Assembly (NCBI GenBank): GCA_027483445.1
Contig: JAIXUS010000042.1
Span: forward strand, 1-64,000
Length of the DNA: 64,000 nucleotides
Source: Bacteroidota bacterium
GTDB taxonomy: Bacteria > Bacteroidota > Bacteroidia > M30B66
Direction of reading: 5' to 3'
Below, in pieces: positions 26,348-35,971 of this stretch. The first letter of the stretch is position 1, and every line of letters starts with the position of its first letter. The translations under genes were made by a program, and so were the position numbers. Under the pieces are notes generated by a model that saw nothing but the letters and a program-made list of their open reading frames with translations, was not told the DNA's origin and ran no database searches.

Positions 26348-26928
26348 GGTTCGCGCAACCTGAATTTCACCCGCGAAGCCATCATTTCGGTTTCCATTTC
26401 AGTACACACCCCGTTGAGGTAGCGGAAGGTATTTACCGACCCGTTGGGTTGCTTTACTTCATAGGCGCCCTGCCCAACCGACTTAATGGTTACGTAGGTG
26501 CCGAGGCGTTCAGAAAAAATGGTGCTTCTGTTGGTGGGCTCGAAGTGGTAAAGTAAGCCTACACTAAATTGGATTGGATTGGGAATTACTTTTCCGCTGG
26601 CTGCATCAGAATCGACCCGATAGCGGTTGTTTTGCCACGAGATGGTTACCCATTCTTTCAGTTTATTGTTGATGAGCTTTTCGGAACTGGCAAATACCAA
26701 ACGGTTATGATGGTAGCGCACCCGAATGTCGGAAACCACTTCGCGAAATGGAAAGCTGAGGCGGGTTACCAGAGAAATCACCCTTGTGCTGTCGTTTGGG
26801 TATTGACACAAGGCATTGAGCTGACCCACCTCGGCGCCTGAAACAAACACAGAGTAGGTGAGGTGACGGGCACTGGCAGGACTTAATAAGAGCAGAACAA
26901 GAAGGCTGCTAAGCAAAAACTGTATCAT
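26344..26928 (-). CDS. DUF6134-like secreted protein
   Basis: The protein has 194 residues with a signal peptide ([20 protein letters not shown]). The mature domain is beta-rich ([53 protein letters not shown]), with [24 protein letters not shown] at the end, resembling DUF6134 periplasmic proteins of Bacteroidota. The function is unknown. It overlaps the 3' end of asnS, sharing a TTAA that gives both stop codons. Confidence 0.65.
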   Translation of the reverse strand: MIQFLLSSLLVLLLLSPASARHLTYSVFVSGAEVGQLNALCQYPNDSTRVISLVTRLSFPFREVVSDIRVRYHHNRLVFASSEKLINNKLKEWVTISWQNNRYRVDSDAASGKVIPNPIQFSVGLLYHFEPTNRSTIFSERLGTYVTIKSVGQGAYEVKQPNGSVNTFRYLNGVCTEMETEMMASRVKFRLREP

Positions 26929-27078
26929 TGAAACACTGCGCTTCGGAAACTATTCCAACACCAATCCCATTCAAATCTGTGAAGCCGTTTCTAAAGCTTC
27001 AGCAAAGTAGGCATAATTCCTGAGATGTGCGGGAAAAGCCCGTCAAAATCGTTCAAAAATTAATAAAATTGCAGTGTC

Positions 27079-28551
27079 ATGTTAAAACAGGGTCTTCAGC
27101 AAAAGCTTCTTCAGAAACTCTCTCCACAGCAAATTCAGCTGATGAAACTTCTCCAGGTGCCTACCGTTGCGCTGGAGCAGCGGATTAAGGAGGAACTGGA
27201 AATCAATCCGGCGCTGGAGGAGGGCGGCGAAAGCAACGAACAGGATGAGGTTTCGGAAGACCCATTTGCATCGGCCAACGATGGTGATGAGGAAGCGCAC
27301 GAAGATCAAAATCGCGATGATTTTGATTTGTCGGCCTACCTCGACGATGATGAGACTCCCGCGTATAAACTGCAGGCCAACAATTATAGCCCCGACGACG
27401 AACGTAAAGAAGTGCCTTTTGCCGGAGGAGTTACTTTTCAGGAGCAACTCAAGGCGCAATTGCAACTTCGCGACCTCGACCCAAGGCAATATGCCATTGC
27501 GGAGTATTTAATTGGTAATCTCGATGAGGATGGCTATTTGCGCCGGGAATTATTTGCCATTGTTGATGACTTAGCCTTTTCTCAAAACATCGAAACAAGC
27601 GAAACAGAGCTCGAACAAATTCTGGGCGTGGTTCAACAGCTAGATCCTCCCGGAGTTGGCGCCCGCGATTTACAAGAATGCCTGTTGCTCCAGCTCAAGC
27701 GGAAGCATCAGACTGTGGAGCTTAAAACGGCGGCCATTATCCTGAAAGAGTGCATGGAGGAATTTTCGCGTAAACACTACGACAAGGTGGCTAAAAAGCT
27801 GGAGTTGAGCGACGAAGAGCTGAGGCTGGCCATCAAGGAAATTCTTCGCTTGAATCCACGTCCAGGAAATTCAGAAAGCAGCTCAGCGAAGAGCACCGAG
27901 CACATTATTCCTGACTTTATTCTGATTAACAACGAAGGTCAGCTGGAGCTCCAGCTCAACTCGCGCAATGCGCCTGATTTGAAAATTAGCCGGACATATC
28001 AGGAGATGCTTGACCATTACAGCAAATCCAAAAAAATCTCCGGAAAAGAGCAAAAGGAAGCGATTCTGTTTGTGAAGCAAAAAATCGACTCGGCTCGATG
28101 GTTTATTGATGCCATCCGCCAGCGGCAACAAACACTTATGCTCACCATGAATGCCATCTTGGAGTACCAATACGAGTATTTTTTGTCGGGCGATGAGACC
28201 AAGCTTAGGCCCATGATTCTTAAAGACATTGCCGAACAGGTTGGCCTCGATATTTCTACCATCTCACGCGTGGCCAACAGCAAGTATATTCAAACATCGT
28301 TTGGAACCAAGTTGCTGAAGAGCTTTTTCTCCGAGTCGTTATCGACCGACAGCGGCGAGGAAGTTTCGACACGGGAAGTAAAAAAGATTTTGGAGGAAAC
28401 CATTGGCGCTGAAGACAAGCGAAAGCCGGTAACGGACGACAAGCTGGCCAAAATCCTAAAAGAGAAAGGGTATAACATTGCAAGGCGCACTGTGGCAAAA
28501 TACCGTGAGCAACTTAACATTCCGGTGGCACGCCTTCGCAAGGAAATCTAA
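27079..28551 (+). CDS. rpoN: RNA polymerase sigma-54 factor
   Basis: The protein has 490 residues. Region I is Gln/Leu-rich (LKQGLQQKLLQKLSPQQIQL, then LLQVPTVALEQRIKEELEIN). Region II is acidic (about residues 50-95, many Asp and Glu). The core-binding domain contains QLDPPGVGARDLQECLLLQL. The DNA-binding part has a helix-turn-helix (DISTISRVANSKYIQTSFGT) and ends with the RpoN box ARRTVAKYREQLNI. Sigma-54 directs enhancer-dependent transcription; no enhancer-binding activator lies in the window. A TAAAATTG at 27064-27071 is a possible -7 element. Confidence 0.95.
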   Translation: MLKQGLQQKLLQKLSPQQIQLMKLLQVPTVALEQRIKEELEINPALEEGGESNEQDEVSEDPFASANDGDEEAHEDQNRDDFDLSAYLDDDETPAYKLQANNYSPDDERKEVPFAGGVTFQEQLKAQLQLRDLDPRQYAIAEYLIGNLDEDGYLRRELFAIVDDLAFSQNIETSETELEQILGVVQQLDPPGVGARDLQECLLLQLKRKHQTVELKTAAIILKECMEEFSRKHYDKVAKKLELSDEELRLAIKEILRLNPRPGNSESSSAKSTEHIIPDFILINNEGQLELQLNSRNAPDLKISRTYQEMLDHYSKSKKISGKEQKEAILFVKQKIDSARWFIDAIRQRQQTLMLTMNAILEYQYEYFLSGDETKLRPMILKDIAEQVGLDISTISRVANSKYIQTSFGTKLLKSFFSESLSTDSGEEVSTREVKKILEETIGAEDKRKPVTDDKLAKILKEKGYNIARRTVAKYREQLNIPVARLRKEI

Positions 28552-28565
28552 TGCTTCTTTAAACC

Positions 28566-29156
28566 ATGATGCGATTTTTAGCCTTAGGCGATTCTTACAC
28601 CATCGGCGAAGCTGTATTGCCAGAGGAAAGGTGGGGTCATCAGCTTTGCGCCCAAATGCGCCAAAACGGTATAGAGATCGGTGATCCCGAAATTATTGCA
28701 CAAACAGGTTGGACTACCGACGAGTTGTTGATCGCCATTCAAGAGCGCTCCCCGAAAGGGCCGTATGATTGGGTGAGTTTGCTCATTGGAGTGAACAACC
28801 AGTATCGTGGCTATTCTTTGGAGGTGTACGCCGCCGAATTCAAGCATTTACTGGAGATGGCCATAGGCTTTGCAGGTGGTAATGCTCAACATGTGTTGGT
28901 TCTCTCAATTCCAGATTGGGGTGTTACCCCATTTGCAGAAGGTCGTGACCGTGTGCAAATTTCGCATGAAATTGACGAATTTAATGTGGTGAATGCCCGT
29001 TTAACTAAAGCTGCGGGGGCTTATTACGTAGACATTACCCCTCATTCACGCATGAATGGAGCAATTGAGGTTGCTGGCGACGGACTTCATCCATCAGGAG
29101 CGATGTATAGCTACTGGAGCGCGTTGGCCTGGGAAACGGTTAGTCGGAATAGCTAA
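28566..29156 (+). CDS. SGNH/GDSL-family hydrolase
   Basis: The protein has 196 residues starting with tandem ATGs. The SGNH blocks are visible: FLALGDSYTIGEA (block I, catalytic Ser), the Gly of block II near IAQTGWTTDE, LIGVNNQYRG (block III, catalytic Asn), and DGLHPSGAMY (block V, Asp and His). Such enzymes are esterases or lipases of varied substrate. No signal peptide is present, so it is cytoplasmic. It follows rpoN by 14 nt and is probably co-transcribed. The stop overlaps the convergent LuxR-type gene by 4 nt. Confidence 0.9.
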   Translation: MMRFLALGDSYTIGEAVLPEERWGHQLCAQMRQNGIEIGDPEIIAQTGWTTDELLIAIQERSPKGPYDWVSLLIGVNNQYRGYSLEVYAAEFKHLLEMAIGFAGGNAQHVLVLSIPDWGVTPFAEGRDRVQISHEIDEFNVVNARLTKAAGAYYVDITPHSRMNGAIEVAGDGLHPSGAMYSYWSALAWETVSRNS

Positions 29157-29929
29157 GGATTAGGTGCGTATTGGTCGAGGATTCGCGAAGCGTGAATCAT
29201 ATTTTTCACCCCAAGCTTCATCAGCACTTTTTTGCGGTGAACCTTCACTGTGTTTATGGTGATTTTCAGTTTATCGGCAATTTCTTTTGAGGAGAGCCCG
29301 GCCCGAATAAGTTGTAAAACCTCTAATTCGCGGTAGCTTAACGAACTCAAGAGTTCGGTTTGGATGTCGGGAAAAATCTCAATAATCCGTGTCGGCGTTT
29401 CAATGAGTCCCATCACCTTCATAGGGTGCTGGTCGCCAAAAAGTTCCATCACCATTCCTACATCAACCATCTTTTCTCCATTGTCGAAAAAGTAGATTTT
29501 GTTGGTTTGCATCACCCACATGTAAGTTCCCTTGGCTCGCTTTGCCCTAAAAAACAAGCGGAACTGCATTTCGGCCTTCTCGTTTTCTTTCAGTTTAAGA
29601 AATTCTGAGACCGATTTTGTGGTGATATTCAAGCAACTTAAAAAGTCGTCGGGGTGAAGCGCTTCTCTCAAAAACTCAAAGCCCGAGTCGCGAATTACTT
29701 CGGGGCGAGTTTGAAAGATTACCGGGAAATACCGATTAAAATAGAGGTAGTTCGCCTGCTTGTAATCGTAAACAAAAGCGGCTATATAGGCATCAGCTAC
29801 TTCTTCAAGAGACGGTTTAAGTGATGCAATCAGTTCATCCACATCTCTATTAATTCGCGCTGAACGGGTATGATTAAGCCAACGCCTTAATTCTTCTTTG
29901 GCCTTTACTGGAGATTTTTTCACACTCAT
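29153..29929 (-). CDS. LuxR-family regulator with N-terminal PAS-like domain
   Basis: The protein has 258 residues. The C-terminal 65 residues form a GerE/LuxR helix-turn-helix (LSYRELEVLQLIRAGLSSKE, IADKLKITINTVKVHRKKVL). The middle (about 60-185) resembles a PAS fold with a long helical lead (YFPVIFQTRPEVIRDSGF, AEMQFRLFFRAKRAKGTYMW). No receiver domain or phosphorylatable Asp is present, so activation by ligand or protein contact is more likely than by a kinase. The same layout is widespread among Bacteroidota regulators. The target genes are unknown. Confidence 0.85.
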   Translation of the reverse strand: MSVKKSPVKAKEELRRWLNHTRSARINRDVDELIASLKPSLEEVADAYIAAFVYDYKQANYLYFNRYFPVIFQTRPEVIRDSGFEFLREALHPDDFLSCLNITTKSVSEFLKLKENEKAEMQFRLFFRAKRAKGTYMWVMQTNKIYFFDNGEKMVDVGMVMELFGDQHPMKVMGLIETPTRIIEIFPDIQTELLSSLSYRELEVLQLIRAGLSSKEIADKLKITINTVKVHRKKVLMKLGVKNMIHASRILDQYAPNP

Positions 29930-29998
29930 TTTATATCAGGTGGGTAATGTAGTAAGAAATGTTGAATTACAACCCTGCCGAGCAAGGTGAATATCCTG

Positions 29999-30029
29999 TT
30001 GATAATTAACAACAGTCGCCTTACATTTG
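29999..30029 (+). promoter_or_regulatory. Promoter of the suf genes
   Basis: TTG at 29999-30001, 20 bp, then TACATTTG (30022-30029) fits the Bacteroidota -33/-7 layout. It would give a leader of about 80 nt before ATG 30118. Between the divergent LuxR gene and sufA no other element was seen. Confidence 0.6.
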
Positions 30030-30117
30030 CCAAGAATTTAGAACCAATCTAAATTAATCGGTCCGCAATGCAACATTTAAGGGTCGATATCTGTTAACTT
30101 GTTAATTGAATTCAACG

Positions 30118-30444
30118 ATGATCACAGTATCTGAATCAGCAAAACAAAAACTGGAGAACCTCCGCACGGAAAGCGGATTTTCTAGCGATAGTTTTTTGCG
30201 CGTGGGTGTAGAAGGTGGAGGCTGTTCTGGCTTGTCGTACAAGCTAGACTTCGACAGTTCCATGCGCGATGGCGACCAGCTCTTCGAAGACAAGGGCGTT
30301 AAAATTTTGGTTGACAAGAAAAGTTTCCTTTATCTGGTAGGCACCGAGCTCGACTACAGCGGTGGACTTAACGGGAAGGGCTTTGCATTTAACAATCCCA
30401 ATGCCTCACGCACCTGCGGGTGTGGTGAAAGCTTTGCGGTGTAA
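30118..30444 (+). CDS. Iron-sulphur cluster carrier, SufA/ErpA/HesB family
   Basis: 108 residues from ATG 30118 ([15 protein letters not shown]); a TTG four codons upstream is less likely. The A-type carrier Cys residues are present: [14 protein letters not shown] and [10 protein letters not shown]. The protein transfers Fe-S clusters from the SufBCD scaffold to target proteins in the cytoplasm. Its place 11 nt before sufB supports a suf role. SufA, ErpA and IscA cannot be told apart by sequence alone. Confidence 0.9.
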   Translation: MITVSESAKQKLENLRTESGFSSDSFLRVGVEGGGCSGLSYKLDFDSSMRDGDQLFEDKGVKILVDKKSFLYLVGTELDYSGGLNGKGFAFNNPNASRTCGCGESFAV

Positions 30445-30455
30445 TACCTATACGC

Positions 30456-31904
<1,449 letters not shown>

Positions 31905-31952
31905 AATTTTTCTGAATTAAACGAGGAGTACGTACTTTCGTCTGCACCCTGC

Positions 31953-33122
31953 ATGCGAAGTAACGCTCTCCTCGTTTTTCTTTTTCTTCTTGCCGGTGCA
32001 ACTTCCCTACCTGCACAGACCGAAGATCCACTGGTAAGGTCTTACCAATACTATGTTACTGCCAGTTGGGACAGCCTTTACCTGCAACAGAAAACACTTC
32101 AGCGCCAAATGCAAGGCCTGCAATCGTATTACCTCTCTTACCGTTTAGGTGAGGCGGCCTGGCATAAAGGCGATTTTCGCAAGGCGGCCTTTCACTTTCA
32201 GCGCGCTAGTCGCCTCAATTCAGCCGACACCTTCTCCCTACAATTCCTACAGCGCAGTTTACTCTTTGCCGGATTAAGCGATGAAGCTACAGCCATCCTT
32301 CCCAAACTCAGACACAACCGTTCTCATCAGGTTATGCCTGCTCGAGCTAACCATCAGCACCACTTGTTTGCAGAGTTTGGCTTACGGTCCTCCTCCAACG
32401 ACTCTGTAGGTGAACTGCGCTATGGCTTTTTTAACGCCAATGTTGCCCTCCACCCGAAATGGCATCTTGGCGTAGCCTATACTTTGCTGGAACAAGGCTG
32501 GTACTTCGGTAAGGTATCGCAAACCAATTATCTCAGTCGCCTAAAGTTTATCGGTTCGCCGTATTGGCAAGCCGAGGTATATGGCGCTTACCTCGATCTT
32601 CAGGTCGACTTTTCTTCGGGCATCACGCAGTTCGACCAATTTATGTATTCAGGAGCTCAACTTCGTTTTCAGCAAGCAGCCTGGAGTGCCGACGTAGGTT
32701 ATTGCTTCTCGAATTTTAATCTCCGTAGCCAGCACCTTTCTCAACTGGGGTTTCGCTGGTTTCCAGCGGTGCGTCGAACATGGTCGTTGCATGGCACCAC
32801 CTGGCTTCAATGGCTCGATGGGAGCACATCAACCGCTTATCGTTTCGGCTTAAGTACAGCCCTCGGAAAACGTTTTTGGCTCAATGCTGACGCGCTTTGG
32901 GGCAACATTGCTTTTTTGGTGGAGGATGCCGGTTTCCTCCCCAACAACTCACCCGATTTGTGTCAGTGGAGATTTCGAAGTACGCTCGGCTTTTTCCCCG
33001 CTAAACGTTGGGAGCTTTATCTAACGGCCAGCGCCGAGCAACGAAAAGAATCTTTCAGAGGCTTTACCTATCAGCTGTGGAGTCTTTTCCCGGGACTCAA
33101 GTTCTATCCCTTCCGAAAATAA
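31953..33122 (+). CDS. TPR-like/beta-barrel envelope protein
   Basis: The protein has 389 residues with a signal peptide (LLVFLFLLAGATSLPAQ). Residues about 25-110 contain helical TPR-like repeats (SYYLSYRLGEAAWHKGDFRK, AAFHFQRASRLNSAD). From about 135 to the end, alternating strands (RYGFFNANVALHPKWHLGVA, WSADVGYCFSNF, WELYLTASAEQRKESF) suggest an outer-membrane barrel, with the C-terminus at LKFYPFRK. A TACTTTCG at 31933-31940 is a near-consensus -7 element, so it is probably not part of the suf operon. No family name was recognised. Its stop lies 7 nt from the convergent EamA gene. Confidence 0.65.
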   Translation: MRSNALLVFLFLLAGATSLPAQTEDPLVRSYQYYVTASWDSLYLQQKTLQRQMQGLQSYYLSYRLGEAAWHKGDFRKAAFHFQRASRLNSADTFSLQFLQRSLLFAGLSDEATAILPKLRHNRSHQVMPARANHQHHLFAEFGLRSSSNDSVGELRYGFFNANVALHPKWHLGVAYTLLEQGWYFGKVSQTNYLSRLKFIGSPYWQAEVYGAYLDLQVDFSSGITQFDQFMYSGAQLRFQQAAWSADVGYCFSNFNLRSQHLSQLGFRWFPAVRRTWSLHGTTWLQWLDGSTSTAYRFGLSTALGKRFWLNADALWGNIAFLVEDAGFLPNNSPDLCQWRFRSTLGFFPAKRWELYLTASAEQRKESFRGFTYQLWSLFPGLKFYPFRK

Positions 33123-33129
33123 TATACGC

Positions 33130-34017
33130 TCACGCTTTTTGACTGAAGCGTTTGTAGAGGATTTCGCCCAACAAGGCCAACATAATCAGCGCTGCACCGG
33201 CATAAAAGCCCCAACCCAGTTCGCGGTATTCTGCAAAAAACAGGAAGGCCAATGCGATTCCATACACCGGCTCAAGGTTGATGGCCAGGTTTACCGTGAA
33301 AGGAGAAAGAAAGCGCAATGAGCTCAATGAGAGGTTAAAAGCTACCACGGTACAGAAGAAACTGAGTAGAAAAAGATAGAACCAATCGCTTGTAGTGGGA
33401 AAGTGGCTAACCGAGGGCAACCATTGCAGCAAAAATGGCAAAGCACAGCTGAGTAAAACAAAGCCCGTCGATAACTCATACAAAGAGAGCAGTCGAGAGT
33501 CGTAGCGCCCCACAAGTTTCTTGTTGAGCACCGTAAAAAGCGCACTAAAGAAGGCTGATGCCAGGCCAATAGCAATTCCGAAGCTATGTTGCTGCTGGTC
33601 TTCGGCCATTAGATAAACCCCGGCAATTACGATAAGCGAAAAAAAGCCTTCCCAGAGCGAAAACGGCCGTTTCAATAACAAGGGTTCTAAAAAAGCCGTA
33701 AACAGGGTAATCGACGAAAGGCAAATCATGGCCACCGACACCGAGGCATACTTAATGGAACCATAAAAGAGAATCCAGTGCACCACAATGGCCGATGAAA
33801 CACCAGTTATGTGCAGTATTTCTTTTCTGCTGAGCCACTTCCATTGTCCAATCCAACGCACGTAGGCAAACATGAGCACAACAGTCATCGCCATGCGGTA
33901 CCATACCAACAAAGTGGCATCGAGTCGAATGAGTTCGCCCAACACACCGGTAAAGCCAAAGAGGAAAACAGCAGTATGAAGCTGAACGTAAGCTTTACGG
34001 GTTTCGGCTGGTTTCAT
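33130..34017 (-). CDS. EamA-family (DMT) transporter
   Basis: The protein has 295 residues with ten predicted membrane helices in two EamA repeats (FLFGFTGVLGELIRLDATLL in the first, LASAFFSALFTVLNKKLVGR at the start of the second). DMT transporters export amino acids, nucleobases or other small metabolites; the substrate cannot be told. It is the last gene of a three-gene unit with the MBL hydrolase and the esterase-like protein, 32 nt after the latter. Confidence 0.9.
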   Translation of the reverse strand: MKPAETRKAYVQLHTAVFLFGFTGVLGELIRLDATLLVWYRMAMTVVLMFAYVRWIGQWKWLSRKEILHITGVSSAIVVHWILFYGSIKYASVSVAMICLSSITLFTAFLEPLLLKRPFSLWEGFFSLIVIAGVYLMAEDQQQHSFGIAIGLASAFFSALFTVLNKKLVGRYDSRLLSLYELSTGFVLLSCALPFLLQWLPSVSHFPTTSDWFYLFLLSFFCTVVAFNLSLSSLRFLSPFTVNLAINLEPVYGIALAFLFFAEYRELGWGFYAGAALIMLALLGEILYKRFSQKA

Positions 34018-34049
34018 GGTAGGCTTAGAGGCAACAAGGGTTCATAATA

Positions 34050-35267
34050 TTAGGGTGCCACGACCATCAGTCGCCAGACTTCTTGGTTAGAAATGCAGAA
34101 ATAATTACCAGGAACTTCGGGTGCTATTCCGCTTGAAAATGAGCTGCCCAGCATATTGATGATTTGATAGGAAGATTCAACTTTGGGCAACCCTTCTCCC
34201 GGTCGGGCTGTCCATTGGAGTGCGGGCTTTTTCAGCAAAGGCATCGGATTGGCCAAGACCAATGGGCAATCCATCTGATGATTAAAGAAAATGGCCATCC
34301 TGTTTACCAGATCTTCGAAAAAAGGAAAACACGGATCATGGAGATTATGTCCGCAAACAGTTGTATTGTAAGTAACTTGTTCTGCCTCAATGCCGGCATC
34401 TATAAATTCCGATGAAAGCGCGCCGGTGCCGCAGGCGTTTGGGAAAACCGCACAATTGTCGAAGTTCCACCACACTGAGCAATTGTTGTAAGGAATCAAG
34501 TATGGATCGGCCTCATTGTTTAGCGCCAGCAGCGGCGGCTTTGCTCCGTTACTTAGGTTTTGTGGCAAAAAAACCGATGCCGCCAAAGTACTCACGGCTT
34601 TTATCGCATTGGATTGATTAGGGTATGCTCCGGAAAAAGGTTCGCCTAAGTCGGCTCTGGCAAACAAATTACCGTTAAAATCAATCGCATTCAATGGTCC
34701 ACATACTTCGGGTTTTTCGCTAATCTGGTCGGTATAAGCCATTCCAACTGCGGCATAGCCTCCGGCACTCCACCCTGCAACAAAAACAAGCGAGGTGTCG
34801 ATGTTCCATATTTCCGCCTGGCTGCGAAAGAATCTCACTGCTGTTAGGCCATCCTGCACCGCTCTATACCATGCTCTGTAAGTTTCTGCTGAGTCGACCG
34901 GGCAGGTAGAGCCGCCAATCCAGCCCAGGCGGTATGAGATGCTGGCTGCAACATAGCCTCTTCGTGCAAATTGCTGGGCTAAAGGGTCCATCAAATCGGG
35001 AAAGCCTGCGGTAAAGCCTCCACCATGTAGCAAGATTAACAGAGGTTTTCGGCTACAGGTGTCGCCGTTGGCTGTCCACACGCGAGCTACACCATTTACT
35101 TCGGTGCCATCAAACCGAGAAAGCCCCTCGGTATATTCAACAACTTGAAGAGACGCGGTAGGGAACATTGCTTCGATATGCTCTGAGCAACAGCTTTGTG
35201 CATCAGCACTTAAACAAAGAAACAAGCTCCACAAGCGCCCCAGTAAAACAAAGGTTGATTTATGCAT
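34050..35267 (-). CDS. Secreted alpha/beta hydrolase (carboxylesterase-like) with partial T9SS-like tail
   Basis: The protein has 405 residues with a signal peptide (LLGRLWSLFLCLSADAQ). The hydrolase signature is clear: LLILLHGGGFTAGF (oxyanion hole), FVAGWSAGGYAAVGMAY (nucleophile elbow, catalytic Ser) and a His late in the domain (TTVCGHNLHDPCF). Several Cys may form disulphides. The last 60 residues (YQIINMLGSSFSSGI, PGNYFCIS, EVWRLMVV) look like the second half of a T9SS type A domain without the YPNP start. The substrate is unknown. It lies 10 nt after the MBL hydrolase gene. Confidence 0.75.
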   Translation of the reverse strand: MHKSTFVLLGRLWSLFLCLSADAQSCCSEHIEAMFPTASLQVVEYTEGLSRFDGTEVNGVARVWTANGDTCSRKPLLILLHGGGFTAGFPDLMDPLAQQFARRGYVAASISYRLGWIGGSTCPVDSAETYRAWYRAVQDGLTAVRFFRSQAEIWNIDTSLVFVAGWSAGGYAAVGMAYTDQISEKPEVCGPLNAIDFNGNLFARADLGEPFSGAYPNQSNAIKAVSTLAASVFLPQNLSNGAKPPLLALNNEADPYLIPYNNCSVWWNFDNCAVFPNACGTGALSSEFIDAGIEAEQVTYNTTVCGHNLHDPCFPFFEDLVNRMAIFFNHQMDCPLVLANPMPLLKKPALQWTARPGEGLPKVESSYQIINMLGSSFSSGIAPEVPGNYFCISNQEVWRLMVVAP

Positions 35268-35277
35268 CCTTTTGGGG

Positions 35278-35922
35278 TTATTGGCTCAATAAAAACGGAT
35301 TGTTTTTCCGCTCAAAACCTATACTGGTATCGGGTCCGTGGCCTGAGCAAACCCGGTAATCGTCGGGCAAACTCATCAGCGAAGTTTGAATGGAGTCAAT
35401 CAAAGTGTGGTAATCGCCGCCCGGTAAATCAGTTCTACCAATCGAGCCTTTGAACAGAACATCGGCGGCAATAACGGTTTTCGAGGCATGGTGAATCAGG
35501 CAAACTTCTCCGGGCGTATGTCCGGGCGTAAACCGTATTTCAAAAGGCTCATCTTCCAAAAGCAGTGTTGTGCCGGTAAGTGTTGTAAGTTCTGGTTGTG
35601 GCAATTCTCCCAATCGAATGCCCCAAAGCTGCCCATACTGCGGAGCGGCAAGGTAAATTTCCAGGTCGAGTGGATGCAGCAAGGGTTGCAGGTTCCATTT
35701 TTTTTGTACAAAAGCATTTCCCAAAATATGGTCGATGTGCGCATGAGTGTTAATCAATGCCACAGGCTTTAATGTGCGCGACTCAATAAACTCAAGAAGT
35801 TGCTCCTCTTCGGTTGCGCCATAACAACCCGGATCGATAATCCAGCAATGGCCCGAAGAGTGGCTTACAATCCACGTATTCTCAGCAAATGGGCCAAAAG
35901 TCAACGACTCAAAATGTAACAC
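35278..35922 (-). CDS. MBL-fold hydrolase (glyoxalase II-like)
   Basis: The gene starts at GTG 35922 (LHFESLTFGPFAENTW); the ATG at 35943 lies upstream of the promoter element and is unlikely. The protein has 214 residues. Metal ligands are present: NTHAHIDHILG, FTPGHTPGEV, and VIAADVLFKGSIGRTDL, with a final SGHGPDTSIGFERKNNPFL. The family hydrolyses thioesters such as S-lactoylglutathione, but here it is more likely a general MBL hydrolase. It is the first gene of a three-gene operon (esterase, EamA transporter). Confidence 0.85.
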   Translation of the reverse strand: MLHFESLTFGPFAENTWIVSHSSGHCWIIDPGCYGATEEEQLLEFIESRTLKPVALINTHAHIDHILGNAFVQKKWNLQPLLHPLDLEIYLAAPQYGQLWGIRLGELPQPELTTLTGTTLLLEDEPFEIRFTPGHTPGEVCLIHHASKTVIAADVLFKGSIGRTDLPGGDYHTLIDSIQTSLMSLPDDYRVCSGHGPDTSIGFERKNNPFLLSQ

Positions 35923-35926
35923 TGCG

Positions 35927-35934
35927 CAAAGGTA
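35927..35934 (-). promoter_or_regulatory. -7 element of the MBL hydrolase operon, leaderless spacing
   Basis: On the minus strand TACCTTTG (35934-35927) is followed by CGCA and the GTG start at 35922. The same 4-base spacing occurs at hemJ. Confidence 0.55.
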
Positions 35935-35971
35935 TTCAATCATTCCACCCGATTTCGGTACTTTTACCGCT

